From Chitinophagales bacterium (lineage in GTDB: Bacteria > Bacteroidota > Bacteroidia > Chitinophagales > Chitinophagaceae): a stretch of DNA of 64,000 bases. Positions 1 to 9,549 of this stretch are shown here, one piece after another (position 1 is the stretch's first letter; each line of letters opens with the position of its first letter). Under the pieces are notes generated by a model. The model had not been told where the DNA came from. It searched no databases and saw only the letters and a list, made by a program, of their open reading frames with translations. The position numbers and the translations under genes were made by a program. Location of the stretch: the NCBI GenBank assembly GCA_013297995.1, contig JAAFJB010000003.1:1-64000 (forward strand), in the 5' to 3' direction.

Positions 1-22
1 ATCCGCATAAAAGGAGTAGTTC

Positions 23-1384
23 ATGCTGACTAAAATTATTAATATGAAATTTTTCGCACTTATTTTATTTACTTCTTTTTGGGTTTCTGTAAATGCCAGT
101 CAACTCGTTACTTATGAAGCTCCTTCCGCAGCAATAGCTGCGCCAGAGTTTGAGTTGGAAGTAAATGGCAAGCGCGTTTTTGTATATCATACTAGAACAG
201 CAGCTATTGCTTATTTTTCATTTGAAGGAAGCGTAACGGTTAAAGTAAGTTTTTTATCGCCTATTTATAATTTTGACGTTCGGCCTAAAAGTAATAATAT
301 TTCAGCAGCATTGTACCGAAACCAAATTAGTTTTACTATTGATAAGCCAGAGAATTTAAGTGTAGAAATAAATAAAAATATTAAACGCCCCCTTTTTATT
401 TTTGCCAATCCTCTGGAAACTAATATTCCAGATAAAAATGATCCACAAGTTATTTTTTTTGAGAAAGGAAAAATTCACAACCCCGGTCAGGTTTTTATAA
501 AAAGCAACCAGACAGTATATATTGAGGGCGGAGCTATTGTAAGGGGTCGTTTCATGACTTCCCAAGGCAAGAATATTAAAATTATGGGCCGTGGCATTCT
601 CGATAATAGTATATATGAGAAGGGAGAATTCCGCCCCATAGAGATTAACCAGTGCGAGACTGTGCTTATAGAAGGAATTATAATTTCTGAAGCTAAGCAT
701 TGGAATTGCGCGGCCATAGCTTCTAAAAATATTATATACGAGAATTTAAAAATTGTTTCAGACAGTGATTGGGATGATGGCATTGATATTGTAGGATCGC
801 AAAACGTTTTGGTAAATAATTGTTTTATAAGAACCAAAGACGATTGTATTGCTATAAAATCTGGGGTGGACTACTATTCCAAATTTTTCAGTGGCTTCAA
901 TACCCAAAATATAGTCATTCAAAACTCTACTTTTTGGAATGGTGTTTGGGGAAATGGATTGGAGATTGGCTTTGAAACACGTTGCGATACCATTCAGAAT
1001 ATAATTTTTAGAAATTGCGATTTAATACATGTAGAAGGGCCTGAAGGCAGTTTTACCATTCACAATGGGGATAGAGCCGTTGTAAAAAATGTATTGTATG
1101 AAGATATTAGGGTTGAAGATGCCAGAGGTTGGTTAATTGACTTTAAAATTTTACATTCTGTGTATTCGAAAGATACAGTAAGGGGGAAAATTCAAGACAT
1201 ATATTTTAAAAATATTACCGTAGAAGGAGATATATATCCTTATTCACAAATGATGGGATTTGGCAGCAAGAATAATATTGATAATATTACACTCGAAAAT
1301 TTTTTCATACATGGAAAAAAAATTAATGACACTTATCAAGGAGCAATCACCCATATTTATACCAATCGGTTAATTTTTAAATAA
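23..1384 (+). CDS. Secreted GH28-like right-handed beta-helix glycosidase
   Basis: A probable exported polysaccharide-degrading enzyme. A hydrophobic stretch at residues about 8-24 is a Sec signal peptide. From about residue 145 the chain shows short repeated strands typical of a parallel beta-helix (for example IEGGAIVRG, then KIMGRGILD). The acidic cluster SDSDWDDGIDI and the Asp pair near residues 273-274 (KDDCIAIKSG) resemble the catalytic aspartates of glycoside hydrolase family 28. The Gly-His-Gly of classical polygalacturonases is Gly-Asn-Gly here (WGNGLEIG), so pectin should not be assumed as the substrate. AAGGAG lies 6 bases before this ATG, a rare good ribosome site for this phylum; an in-frame Met at residue 8 is the alternative start. 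The next gene, 41 bases downstream, is another secreted glycosidase, so the two probably share a transcript. Confidence 0.8.
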   Translation: MLTKIINMKFFALILFTSFWVSVNASQLVTYEAPSAAIAAPEFELEVNGKRVFVYHTRTAAIAYFSFEGSVTVKVSFLSPIYNFDVRPKSNNISAALYRNQISFTIDKPENLSVEINKNIKRPLFIFANPLETNIPDKNDPQVIFFEKGKIHNPGQVFIKSNQTVYIEGGAIVRGRFMTSQGKNIKIMGRGILDNSIYEKGEFRPIEINQCETVLIEGIIISEAKHWNCAAIASKNIIYENLKIVSDSDWDDGIDIVGSQNVLVNNCFIRTKDDCIAIKSGVDYYSKFFSGFNTQNIVIQNSTFWNGVWGNGLEIGFETRCDTIQNIIFRNCDLIHVEGPEGSFTIHNGDRAVVKNVLYEDIRVEDARGWLIDFKILHSVYSKDTVRGKIQDIYFKNITVEGDIYPYSQMMGFGSKNNIDNITLENFFIHGKKINDTYQGAITHIYTNRLIFK

Positions 1385-1425
1385 GTAATTTAATTTCTTA
1401 ATTATCCACCACATACATATTTCAC

Positions 1426-3858
1426 ATGAAATTTTCTTTATACTACTTCTTACTTCTATTACAGCCCATACTGTTATTTTCTCAATCCTCACCAGATACC
1501 AAAATACGAACTACCCTAAAGTTCAATAAAGACTGGAAATTTATACTAGATGATAAGTCAGGATTTGAATCAGCCTTATTAGATGATGCAGCTTGGCGTT
1601 CACTGGATTTGCCGCACGACTGGGGCGTAGAGGGTAAATTTAATCAAAGCAATCCGGCACTTGGCAACGGGGCTTTTTTACCAACGGGTATTGGTTGGTA
1701 TAGAAAAATATTTGTATTGCCCGATTCATTAAAAGGCAAGAGAATTGCTATTCAGTTTGACGGTGTTTATATGAATTCCAAAGTGTATATTAATGGACAT
1801 TTTTTGGGACAATATCCTTATGGGTATTCAAGTTTTCAGTACGACTTGACTGAATTCATAAAGCCTGGTGAAAAAAATACTTTAGCCGTAAGGGTAGATA
1901 ATTCACTTCAACCAGCATCACGCTGGTATGCGGGTTCTGGTATTTACAGAAATGTATGGTTGATAGCAACCCATCCAATTCATTTTGATAATTATGCGGG
2001 AATATTTGTTACTTATCCTTCGGTAAGTAAAGCGCAAGCAGTAGTTAAGCTGCAATATAAAATAATAGCCAACGCATTTAAAGAATCTGAATTTCATTGG
2101 TGGCGAAGAAATATAAGCGCCAACAAACGAATAACAAAAGAAGCAACAATTACCAGCACCCTTTTTAATGCTGATGGTGTTGAAGTAGCCAAAGAAACAA
2201 CCAAAGAAATGATTGGTGATTTTAACGAGTATGATTTTACGCAAACTGTTGTACTTAAGCAACCCAAACTATGGTCAACAGATAGCCCATCTTTATACAC
2301 CCTTAAAACCAAGTTGGTTTATGATGGCAATATAATGGATGATTACGCTACCAATATTGGCATAAGAAAAGTTGAATTCACGCCTGAAAAAGGGATGTTG
2401 ATAAATGGTATTCCTGAAAAAATTAAAGGGGTTTGTCTTCACCAAGATGCGGGATCAATTGGCGTAGCGGTACCCATTGGTGTATGGCAGAGCCGACTAG
2501 AAAAGCTTAAACAAATGGGCTGTAATGCAATCCGTTTAAGTCACCACCCATTTGCACCTGCCTTTTATGATTTGTGTGATAAAATGGGCTTTTATATTAT
2601 GGATGAAGCATTTGATGAATGGAATAAGGGATATCCTTGGGGTAGTACCGAGAATACGTATGGAAAAATGAAGTATAGTTATCACTTGTATTTTAACCAG
2701 TGGGCAGAAACAGATTTGAGGGCAATGATTCGTCGTGATCGCAATCATCCATCCGTAATTATGTACAGTATTGGCAACGAAATTCCCAATCAACGTACGC
2801 CAGATGGAACAGCACTGGCAAGAAAACTACAAAATATTTGTCACGAAGAAGACCCCACCCGCTTGGTTACATCTGCGGTAGATTTTATAGAAGATGCCAA
2901 TGCAAATGGGTTTCTTTCGGTACTTGATATTGCAGGGTATAATTATATTGATAGGTATAATGGCAATGCTATGTATACTCCTGAAAGAGAAAAATATCCC
3001 AAGCGTTTGTTGTTGGGCACTGAAACCTTTCACCATACGGCAAACTGGCTTGCAGTGCGAGATCATGATTATGTAATTGGAGAGTTTGTATGGGTAGGGT
3101 ATGATTATATGGGTGAATCGGGAGATTGGCCGAAGCGAGGTTGGGATGCAGGTATTATTGATATGAGTGGACATAGAAGGCCCGAATATTACTTACGAAA
3201 AAGTTATTGGTCAAAAGATCCCGTGGTTCATATAGCCATTGAAACCGCTAAATCTCCCGAAGGAGAGTGGCATCCACGTAAAGCCGTTTCACATTGGAAC
3301 CACAATTGGAATGGCGATTATTTATTGCCCATTTATATTTATTCAAATTGTGATGAAGTTGAATTGAGTATTAATGATTCAATTATTGGTAAAAAAATAG
3401 TCGATAAAAATATATACTTCGCAAAGTGGGAGCTTCCCTACAAAGCAGGTAAAATAAAAGTCACTGGTTATATAAAGGGAAAAATAGCAACTTCACAACA
3501 ATTGCTAACAGCAGGAATTGCCTCATCCATTCAACTTAAAACTGCTACAACAAAACTAAAAGCAAATGGGGAAGATATTGTAGTAGTTGATGTATTCATA
3601 ACCGACCAAAACGGCACTATTGTTCCAGACGTACAACAAGAATTAACGATTGCCGTAACTGGCCCGGCCAAGCTTATTGGAATAGACAATGGCAGTCAAT
3701 CCGATACTGCTGATTTGAAAGGAAATAAGCGAAAAACTTTTGAAGGGCATTTGTTGATTACCTTGCAGTCCACCGAAAAATTGGGTGATATAAAACTTGA
3801 AGTGAAGGGCAGCGACCTTCAATCAGCCATATTAAATAATATTATATCAGTAAGGTAG
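1426..3858 (+). CDS. Glycoside hydrolase family 2 (beta-galactosidase-like), secreted
   Basis: Family 2 glycosidase, probably releasing beta-linked galactose or a related sugar outside the cytoplasm. Residues 1-20 form a signal peptide ending near FSQS. The order is: sugar-binding jelly roll (about 25-190), immunoglobulin-like domain (about 190-310), TIM barrel (about 315-600), then C-terminal beta-sandwich domains. The acid/base Glu is E452 in YSIGNEIPN, and the nucleophile is probably E533 in LLGTETFHH. RLSHHPFAP and YIMDEAFDEW are further family signatures. A Trp/Arg-rich insert (EFHWWRRN) in the second domain is unusual. The last 12 bases overlap the convergent exopolyphosphatase gene. 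Exact substrate specificity cannot be read from sequence. Confidence 0.92.
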   Translation: MKFSLYYFLLLLQPILLFSQSSPDTKIRTTLKFNKDWKFILDDKSGFESALLDDAAWRSLDLPHDWGVEGKFNQSNPALGNGAFLPTGIGWYRKIFVLPDSLKGKRIAIQFDGVYMNSKVYINGHFLGQYPYGYSSFQYDLTEFIKPGEKNTLAVRVDNSLQPASRWYAGSGIYRNVWLIATHPIHFDNYAGIFVTYPSVSKAQAVVKLQYKIIANAFKESEFHWWRRNISANKRITKEATITSTLFNADGVEVAKETTKEMIGDFNEYDFTQTVVLKQPKLWSTDSPSLYTLKTKLVYDGNIMDDYATNIGIRKVEFTPEKGMLINGIPEKIKGVCLHQDAGSIGVAVPIGVWQSRLEKLKQMGCNAIRLSHHPFAPAFYDLCDKMGFYIMDEAFDEWNKGYPWGSTENTYGKMKYSYHLYFNQWAETDLRAMIRRDRNHPSVIMYSIGNEIPNQRTPDGTALARKLQNICHEEDPTRLVTSAVDFIEDANANGFLSVLDIAGYNYIDRYNGNAMYTPEREKYPKRLLLGTETFHHTANWLAVRDHDYVIGEFVWVGYDYMGESGDWPKRGWDAGIIDMSGHRRPEYYLRKSYWSKDPVVHIAIETAKSPEGEWHPRKAVSHWNHNWNGDYLLPIYIYSNCDEVELSINDSIIGKKIVDKNIYFAKWELPYKAGKIKVTGYIKGKIATSQQLLTAGIASSIQLKTATTKLKANGEDIVVVDVFITDQNGTIVPDVQQELTIAVTGPAKLIGIDNGSQSDTADLKGNKRKTFEGHLLITLQSTEKLGDIKLEVKGSDLQSAILNNIISVR

Positions 3859-4767
3859 GCCTGTAGATTTTAATAGGCCAGTTTGTTTATTCAAAAGTTC
3901 TGCGTATAGATGTTGCACCAATCCGTCTGCCAAGCCAATTTTTGGTACATAAATTTCATCGGCCTCGGCCCATCTCATTACATTAATATAAATCTGTAGG
4001 GCGGGCACAATTACATCGGCTCTGTCTTCTCTGAGTTTATAAGTGTTAATCCTATCTTCCAATGAAAAGCTGGAAAGTTCTTTATAATAGTCTTTCAGCA
4101 ATTCAATATTAAGTGGTTTCCCATCTTTCTTTTTGCTGAGTGAAAAAACTTTATTGATATTACCACCTGTGCCAATAGCAATCATTTTTTTATTGCCTTT
4201 TATCTTTGCTTTGATAAAGTCTTTCATTTCATTCCATTTATGGTCGTCAACCATATCTTTTAGTAAACGAATGGTGCCAATATTAAAAGATTGTTTAAAA
4301 GCCAGCTTTCCATCGGTAAGAAAGCTGAGCTCTGTACTACCACCGCCTACATCAATGTACAAGTAGCTATTGGCAGTATCCATATATTCTGCAATATGAT
4401 TTTCATAAATAATAGCCGCTTCTAGGTCGCCACTAATGATTTCAATTTCTAAACCAGTTTCTAATTTTACTTTACGAATAATATCGGCTGAATTAGTAGC
4501 ATCACGCATGGCGCTGGTGGCGCATACAATGGTATGAGTTACTTCATAGGCATTAATTAAGTGGTTATAAGCCTTCATGGTTTGAAGGATCATTCCTCTT
4601 TTCTCTTTAGATATTTCTCCTTTTTCAAAAACATCGAATCCGAGCCGCAATGGAACCCTAACTAGATTTAATTTATTGAATTGGGGTTCTCCGTTTTTGT
4701 TATTGGATATTTCCACAATCAATAATCTTGCTGCATTACTTCCTATATCAATGGCTGCTAACCGCAC
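3847..4767 (-). CDS. ppx: Exopolyphosphatase, Ppx/GppA family
   Basis: Cleaves terminal phosphate from polyphosphate (or pppGpp) in the cytoplasm. It shows the ASKHA phosphate-binding motif at the very start (RLAAIDIGSNAARLL) and the second phosphate loop YIDVGGGSTELSF. At about 306 residues it matches the short Bacteroidota form with only the two N-terminal ASKHA domains. I place the start at the GTG at 4767 because the homologous block begins right there; the open frame extends to a TTG at 4809, but those 14 extra residues overlap the upstream gene and look non-native. The gene follows ppk on the same strand with a 20-base overlap, making a polyphosphate synthesis/degradation operon. GppA-type activity remains possible. 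Confidence 0.9.
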   Translation of the reverse strand: MRLAAIDIGSNAARLLIVEISNNKNGEPQFNKLNLVRVPLRLGFDVFEKGEISKEKRGMILQTMKAYNHLINAYEVTHTIVCATSAMRDATNSADIIRKVKLETGLEIEIISGDLEAAIIYENHIAEYMDTANSYLYIDVGGGSTELSFLTDGKLAFKQSFNIGTIRLLKDMVDDHKWNEMKDFIKAKIKGNKKMIAIGTGGNINKVFSLSKKKDGKPLNIELLKDYYKELSSFSLEDRINTYKLREDRADVIVPALQIYINVMRWAEADEIYVPKIGLADGLVQHLYAELLNKQTGLLKSTGLPY

Positions 4768-6841
4768 TGGATGTATTGTTTTTCTTGTACAGGTAATGGT
4801 AAGTCTCAATTTGTGATCTTACCTTCTTTTTTCCGGCGAAAGATACGTAGTTGTTATTTAAATCGCTATTGAGTATTCTGGCTTTTACATTGTCTCTTAA
4901 TTGAATGTGGATAATATCAATTAATTCTTGTTTAATAATGGGGTCGTTAATAGGAACAGCGGCTTCTATTCTATGATTTAGGTTGCGCACCATCCAGTCA
5001 GCACTAGATATAAATACTTTTTCTTTACCTAAGTTGTGAAAAATAATTACTCGGGCGTGTTCTAAGTATTCATCTACAATACTAATGGCTTTTACGGGTT
5101 GTTTAATTTTTTTTCCTTCAATAACAGCGCAAAAAATACCCCTCACAATCATTTCAATTTTTACCCCTGCAGCACCTGCGGCGTGAAGCTTTTCAATTAG
5201 TTGTGCATCACTGAGTGAATTTACTTTTACAATAATGCCCGCAGGTTTACCCGCTTTTGCGTTTTTTATTTCTTGGTCAATCAATGCCAATAGTTGGGTG
5301 CGCATATTAACGGGACAAATCAATAATGTTTTACACATTTTTAATCCCTGCATTCCAAGTTTCCAGTTTTCTAGGTAGCGAAAGATTCTATTGATGTCCA
5401 TCATAATACTTCTATTACTGGTAAGCAAGCAATGATCACCATATACTTTAGCCGTTTTTTCATTTAAGTTGCCAGTGCTTACAAAGCCATATTGTACAGA
5501 TCGGGTGCCCTTCTTTTTGTTGATAATACATAGCTTAGCATGGATTTTCATTTTAGGAACCCCCAACAGAACAGTAACGCCTTCTTCTTCTAAAATTTTT
5601 TTCCATTCTAAATTTGCTTCCTCATCAAATCTTGCTTTTAATTCAAGCATTACAACCACTTGTTTTCCATTCCTTGAAGCATTAATAAGGGCATTGATAA
5701 TTTTTGAATTACTAGCCAATCGATAGGCGGTAATTTTTATGGAACTTACCGTTGGATCCATAGCTGCTTCTCGTAATAAATCTATTAAAGGATCAAAAGC
5801 GTGGTATGGAAAATGTAGCATTACATCTTGCTTAAGAACAATATCAGTAACCCTTTGCGCGGTTTGCAATGCGGTAGGAATGAAAGAAGCACGACGGGCA
5901 CTTTTGGTAGAAAAAACATCTGGGAAATCCATAAAATGCCTGAAGTTGTGAATCCTGCCTCCGGGTATAATATTACTTTTTCTATTAAGGCTTAATTTTC
6001 TAATGAGGTACTCGAGCAAGCCTGCGTCCATCTCTTTATCATATACAAAACGTACTGGTTTTCCTTTGCGTCTATTCTTAATTCCCTTTTCAATTTTCTC
6101 AGCGAAACTGGTGCTGATGTCATTATCTAGATCAATCTCGGCGTCTTTGGTTACCTTAAAAATATGTGATTCAAAAAATTCATAACCAAAATAGGAAAAT
6201 ATAACGGGCAGGTTAAACCTGATAACATCTTCTAAGAGTATGATTTGTTGCTCGGCAGTTTTGCTGGGTAAAATAATAAAGCGACCAATTGATTTTGCCG
6301 GTACTTCTATGAGTGCGTATTTTTGCTCATAGGCTGAATTTTTTTTGCGCATCACTACCCCAAGAAAAATACTTTTATCTCTCAAATAGGGGAGTTGAGG
6401 AAGACTTTCAATCATCAATGGGATAATATTGGTACGAACTTCTTCGTCAAAAAATTTTCTTACAAAATCTTGTTGTACTTTATTCAGTTGTTGCTCATTA
6501 ATTAAAGTAATTTTTTCTTTCTTTAACTCTTTCAAAATACCTCCCCAAATTCTGTTGAATTCATTTTGTTGTTGCAAAACAGTGGTCTGTATTTGGTCAA
6601 GAATCTGCTGAGGGCCCTCCTCCATATACATTTCTAGCTTTTTTCTTTTCTCGGAAAATTCAATCATTCGTTTGAGGGTAGCAACCCGTACCCGAAAAAA
6701 TTCATCAGAGTTATTAGAGAATATCCCCAAAAAACGAATGCGCTCTTTTAGTGGAACGGTTGGATCATTGGCTTCTTGGAGAACCCTAGCATTAAAGCTA
6801 AGCCAACTGATATCACGCTGAATTAAATTTTTTTTTGCCAT
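4748..6841 (-). CDS. ppk1: Polyphosphate kinase 1
   Basis: Polymerises ATP gamma-phosphate into inorganic polyphosphate. The 697-residue length fits PPK1. The N-terminal helical domain begins with RDISWLSFNARVLQEA, a family signature. The autophosphorylated histidine is H434 in KMKIHAKLCII, and the following loop STGNLNEKTAKVYGDHCLLT is the phospholipase-D-like motif that binds ATP phosphates. The C-terminal domain contains the second HKD-like segment around HRIEAAVPI. The downstream exopolyphosphatase gene overlaps it, so the two probably form one transcript. No phosphate-response element was recognised upstream. Confidence 0.96.
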   Translation of the reverse strand: MAKKNLIQRDISWLSFNARVLQEANDPTVPLKERIRFLGIFSNNSDEFFRVRVATLKRMIEFSEKRKKLEMYMEEGPQQILDQIQTTVLQQQNEFNRIWGGILKELKKEKITLINEQQLNKVQQDFVRKFFDEEVRTNIIPLMIESLPQLPYLRDKSIFLGVVMRKKNSAYEQKYALIEVPAKSIGRFIILPSKTAEQQIILLEDVIRFNLPVIFSYFGYEFFESHIFKVTKDAEIDLDNDISTSFAEKIEKGIKNRRKGKPVRFVYDKEMDAGLLEYLIRKLSLNRKSNIIPGGRIHNFRHFMDFPDVFSTKSARRASFIPTALQTAQRVTDIVLKQDVMLHFPYHAFDPLIDLLREAAMDPTVSSIKITAYRLASNSKIINALINASRNGKQVVVMLELKARFDEEANLEWKKILEEEGVTVLLGVPKMKIHAKLCIINKKKGTRSVQYGFVSTGNLNEKTAKVYGDHCLLTSNRSIMMDINRIFRYLENWKLGMQGLKMCKTLLICPVNMRTQLLALIDQEIKNAKAGKPAGIIVKVNSLSDAQLIEKLHAAGAAGVKIEMIVRGIFCAVIEGKKIKQPVKAISIVDEYLEHARVIIFHNLGKEKVFISSADWMVRNLNHRIEAAVPINDPIIKQELIDIIHIQLRDNVKARILNSDLNNNYVSFAGKKKVRSQIETYHYLYKKNNTSSAVSSH

Positions 6842-6891
6842 CTGTCAAATATATGAAAGCAATAAAAAAATGAATGTTAAGTATTTTGTTG

Positions 6892-7389
6892 CTAAGAAAA
6901 ACTAGATTTTATTTGCCGAATAATGCCAGTAGTAGAAAATCCGGTTACTATTGGGTTTATAACCACCCTACCACCATTGGCCAGCACTTCTTTGGCACCT
7001 GCAATTTGATCTACCGTGTAATCGCCGCCCTTAACTATTACATCGGGTAAGATAGATTTAATTAGTTCTAGTGGGGTTTGATCGTTAAAAACTACCACAG
7101 CATCAACAATAGATAAGTTGCTGAGCAGTAGGGCTCTACTGGTTTCTTTATTGATGGGGCGCTCTGGCCCCTTTAGTGCTTGCACGCTTTTATCGCTGTT
7201 AATTCCAACAATCAAGTAATCAGCTTCTTTGGCTGCTTGGGATAAGGAAAAAATATGCCCTTCATGTAAAATGTCAAAACAACCATTTGTAAATGCTACG
7301 GTTTTGTTGGTAATGCGCCAACAGGCCAGTTGTTTTAATAAATTTGAAAGGGTGAATATTTTTAGGGGAATGGTATTAATTGCTCTCAT
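6892..7389 (-). CDS. D-glycero-beta-D-manno-heptose 1-phosphate adenylyltransferase (stand-alone RfaE2 domain)
   Basis: Nucleotidyltransferase that activates heptose-1-phosphate with ATP to give ADP-heptose, a precursor of the lipopolysaccharide core. The HxGH-type signature is seen as FTNGCFDILHEGHIFSL. PDVIVKGGDYTVDQIAGA and the GFSTTGIIRQIK end are typical of the RfaE domain II. At 165 residues it is only the adenylyltransferase half; the kinase half of HldE is not in this window, as is common in Bacteroidota, where the two are separate proteins. The ATG overlaps the end of the upstream flippase-like gene by 14 bases, so the two are translationally linked. Confidence 0.9.
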   Translation of the reverse strand: MRAINTIPLKIFTLSNLLKQLACWRITNKTVAFTNGCFDILHEGHIFSLSQAAKEADYLIVGINSDKSVQALKGPERPINKETSRALLLSNLSIVDAVVVFNDQTPLELIKSILPDVIVKGGDYTVDQIAGAKEVLANGGRVVINPIVTGFSTTGIIRQIKSSFS

Positions 7390-8401
7390 GGTGTATTTTT
7401 TTTTTATTATACCAAGGTAATAATCCTAAGCAACAGAAGCCTACTATCAATACTATTAAAAATTGAGCGAACCATTGCAGGGTGCCATTGGCAAATCCTA
7501 TTTCAAAGGGGATATTGTTTTTTTCTAACACTTTTGCCATAAAAAAGGCATAAGCGCCAATTCCTCCTGGCGTGATAATCATACCGATACTGGCGAATGC
7601 CAGTGCAGATATGGCGGCTGGTAATTCCAAATGAGCAGTGCCCTTTGTAGCCATAAGGCCAATCCAAGTTCCAGCAATATACAATGCCCAAATAAGAAAA
7701 CTATAAAGTATGAAATATCCTTTTTGTTCTAAGTTTCGAATGCTGTTTAGCCCCTCTATAATACCAGTTGTGATTTTTTTTATGAGTAATGAAATCCTGT
7801 TTTGCGGGTATCGTTTAATAATGAAAGCAAATAGCAGAATGAATAAAAAAACAATACCTATTGCTAAAATAACGCCAGAGAATGCGCTGAGCGTATTGAA
7901 CCGATTGGAAAATAAGCTGTTAAAAATTTCTGACGCATAGTTGCCAATAATATCATATTGGGTAAGTAGTGCAATAATAAATACAATTCCTAATGAGATC
8001 ACATCAAAAACTCGTTCCACCAATATAGTGCCTACTAGTTTTTCAGCAGGTACTTTTTCGTATTTTGAAAGTAGGGTACATTTTAAAACTTCACCCAGTC
8101 TGGGTACCGCAAGATTTGCCAAATAACCTATCATTACTGCAAAGAACACATTGGGTAAACTAGGTTTGAAGCCCAGGGGTTGCATTAAGATTTTCCAACG
8201 GAGTGCTCTTAGTAAATGGCTGGCACTTAAAATAAAAACAACGGGGAGCATAAGCCAGTAGTTGGCCGACTTTAGCGAAAGTTTAAAATCGTTCCATTTC
8301 TCAGCAGGAATTTGTTGAAGACTCCACCAAACAAGAAAAATTCCCAATCCCAAGAAGAGCAAGTATTGAAGCAATGACAACCCTTTTTTTTGCATATTCA
8401 T
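7376..8401 (-). CDS. Flippase-like integral membrane protein (lysylphosphatidylglycerol synthase TM / UPF0104 family)
   Basis: Polytopic inner-membrane protein of 341 residues with about eight hydrophobic segments, matching the family that includes YbhN and the flippase half of MprF. Family features are the ALRWKILMQPLG loop, ARLGEVLK-like VPRLGEVLKCTLL, the LVGTILVERVFDVISL helix and the glycine-rich ITPGGIGAYAFFMAKVL near the C-terminus. A lipid or lipid-linked sugar transport role is inferred from the family; the substrate is not known. It overlaps the heptose adenylyltransferase gene by 14 bases, which hints at a cell-envelope job. A Met two codons further in is an equally possible start. 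Confidence 0.88.
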   Translation of the reverse strand: MNMQKKGLSLLQYLLFLGLGIFLVWWSLQQIPAEKWNDFKLSLKSANYWLMLPVVFILSASHLLRALRWKILMQPLGFKPSLPNVFFAVMIGYLANLAVPRLGEVLKCTLLSKYEKVPAEKLVGTILVERVFDVISLGIVFIIALLTQYDIIGNYASEIFNSLFSNRFNTLSAFSGVILAIGIVFLFILLFAFIIKRYPQNRISLLIKKITTGIIEGLNSIRNLEQKGYFILYSFLIWALYIAGTWIGLMATKGTAHLELPAAISALAFASIGMIITPGGIGAYAFFMAKVLEKNNIPFEIGFANGTLQWFAQFLIVLIVGFCCLGLLPWYNKKKIHHESN

Positions 8402-8531
8402 TAAATGAGCCGTATTAGAATTTATTACTTACCGAAGTGTTTATTAGCTAAGTAAAGTTATGAGAAGCTAATTTTATAAGGCCAAAAATCAATAAAAATG
8501 AACTCGTTAAAGCTGGTTAATACTTTTGGTA

Positions 8532-8539
8532 CAAATATA
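8532..8539 (-). promoter_or_regulatory. Bacteroidota -7 box for the flippase/heptose adenylyltransferase operon
   Basis: Read leftward the sequence is TATATTTG, an exact TAnnTTTG. A clear -33 TTTG at the expected spacing is not visible. It would give a leader of roughly 125 bases before the flippase-like gene. Confidence 0.35.
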
Positions 8540-8672
8540 TTGTTTTGTTGGGAAGAATGTGAAGGGGGGAGGAATTGGGTGCGTTTTATAGTTTTTTAAT
8601 GAAAAAATAGCTTCTAAAGTGCTGATTATCATAGTAAAACCCCTTTCTATCTCTTTTTACCTATAGATTTCC

Positions 8673-8680
8673 TACCTTTG
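8673..8680 (+). promoter_or_regulatory. Bacteroidota -7 box upstream of the short GT5 gene
   Basis: TACCTTTG matches TAnnTTTG exactly. A T-rich CTTTTT run sits about 17-20 bases upstream where a -33 element is expected. The predicted transcription start falls about 35 bases before the ATG at 8721. Confidence 0.55.
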
Positions 8681-8720
8681 CAAACTTATTCAGGTTCAGG
8701 TTTTCTAAAACGATGTGTTC

Positions 8721-9539
8721 ATGTCAATAAAAAAACGGATTTTATTCATAGCCACAGAAATGTCTCCCTACTTGGAGCTGACAGAGTTTGCGGAAGTGAT
8801 TAATAAGTTGGCGATTAAAAGCAACGACAGCGGGTTGGAAGTGAGGTGCATTATGCCACGTTTTGGTGTGATTAATGAACGCAGGCATCGGCTGCATGAA
8901 GTAGTTAGATTGTCTGGTATTAATGTTACGGTTGACAATGATGACCATCCGTTACAAATTAAAGTGGCGTCGTTACCCAATGCCCGGTTACAAGTTTATT
9001 TTCTTGAAAACGAAGACTTTTTTAAACGAAAGCAAATTTTTCATGATGAATCGGAGCAGTGGTTTGAGGATAATGACCTTAGAACTGTATTTTTCTGCAA
9101 GGGAGCATTGGAAACTGTAAAGAAGTTTGGATGGCCTCCTGATATTATTCATTGCAGTGGTTGGATGTCTGGATTAATACCTGCATATATTAAAACGGCA
9201 TACAAGAAAGAGCCTGTTTTTGGGAATAGCAAAGTGGTATTTACAATAGGGCAAAATACCTTCGAAGAAAATCTGGGGGATGCTTTCATGAAACGTGCAG
9301 TAATTAATGCAAACGTAAAGGAAAAAGATCTTGAAGTTTTTAAAGAGGGCAACAATACGGCTTTTTTTAGAGGAGGCGCACATTTTGCTGATGCCATATC
9401 TTTTGGATCGGATATGGTAGAAAAAAAATTAGTAGATGAGTTCTCAAAAGTTAAGGGGAAAAAAGTAGTTCCCTTTAAAGGTTGGGATTCTGATTTAACA
9501 GAGTATTTAGAATTGTACAACGACCTTGCAGGCAAGTAA
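8721..9539 (+). CDS. Half-length glycogen/starch synthase-like protein (GT5 N-terminal domain only)
   Basis: A 272-residue protein resembling only the N-terminal, acceptor-side Rossmann domain of glycogen synthase: FIATEMSPYLELTEFAEVI at the start and PDIIHCSGWMSGLIPAYIKT in the middle correspond to the family's Lys-x-Gly-Gly and HxHDW-like regions. The Lys-x-Gly-Gly-Leu that contacts ADP-glucose is replaced by Leu-Glu-Leu-Thr-Glu, and the whole C-terminal donor-binding domain is missing, so it is unlikely to make glycogen; a true GlgA is encoded at 34353. The start is set at the ATG at 8721; a GTG at 8715 is also in frame. The DUF4270 lipoprotein gene follows after 10 bases, suggesting a shared, probably envelope-related role. 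Confidence 0.75.
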   Translation: MSIKKRILFIATEMSPYLELTEFAEVINKLAIKSNDSGLEVRCIMPRFGVINERRHRLHEVVRLSGINVTVDNDDHPLQIKVASLPNARLQVYFLENEDFFKRKQIFHDESEQWFEDNDLRTVFFCKGALETVKKFGWPPDIIHCSGWMSGLIPAYIKTAYKKEPVFGNSKVVFTIGQNTFEENLGDAFMKRAVINANVKEKDLEVFKEGNNTAFFRGGAHFADAISFGSDMVEKKLVDEFSKVKGKKVVPFKGWDSDLTEYLELYNDLAGK

Positions 9540-9549
9540 TTTCCATAAC

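Larger units (their letters stand above)
8402..8720. other. Intergenic region between divergent genes
   Basis: About 320 bases with no open reading frame of note. It holds a probable promoter in each direction (8532-8539 leftward, 8673-8680 rightward), and a short tandem CAGGTTCAGGTT just upstream of the rightward gene. No tRNA-like or riboswitch-like fold was recognised. Confidence 0.6.

Noticed and set aside
1-3858. A SusCD-type polysaccharide utilisation locus
   Set aside because: Two secreted glycosidases are present, but no SusC/SusD pair or regulator is visible; the barrel at 37845 has no SusD partner and is 34 kb away.
9526-9549. TTG-extended N-terminus for the DUF4270 gene, and similar extensions at 29408 (lipA), 13706 (rlmB), 47512 (purM-like) and 58953 (DUF1501)
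   Set aside because: In each case the extension overlaps the previous gene, covers a promoter box or displaces the signal peptide or family N-terminus; the next in-frame ATG fits better.
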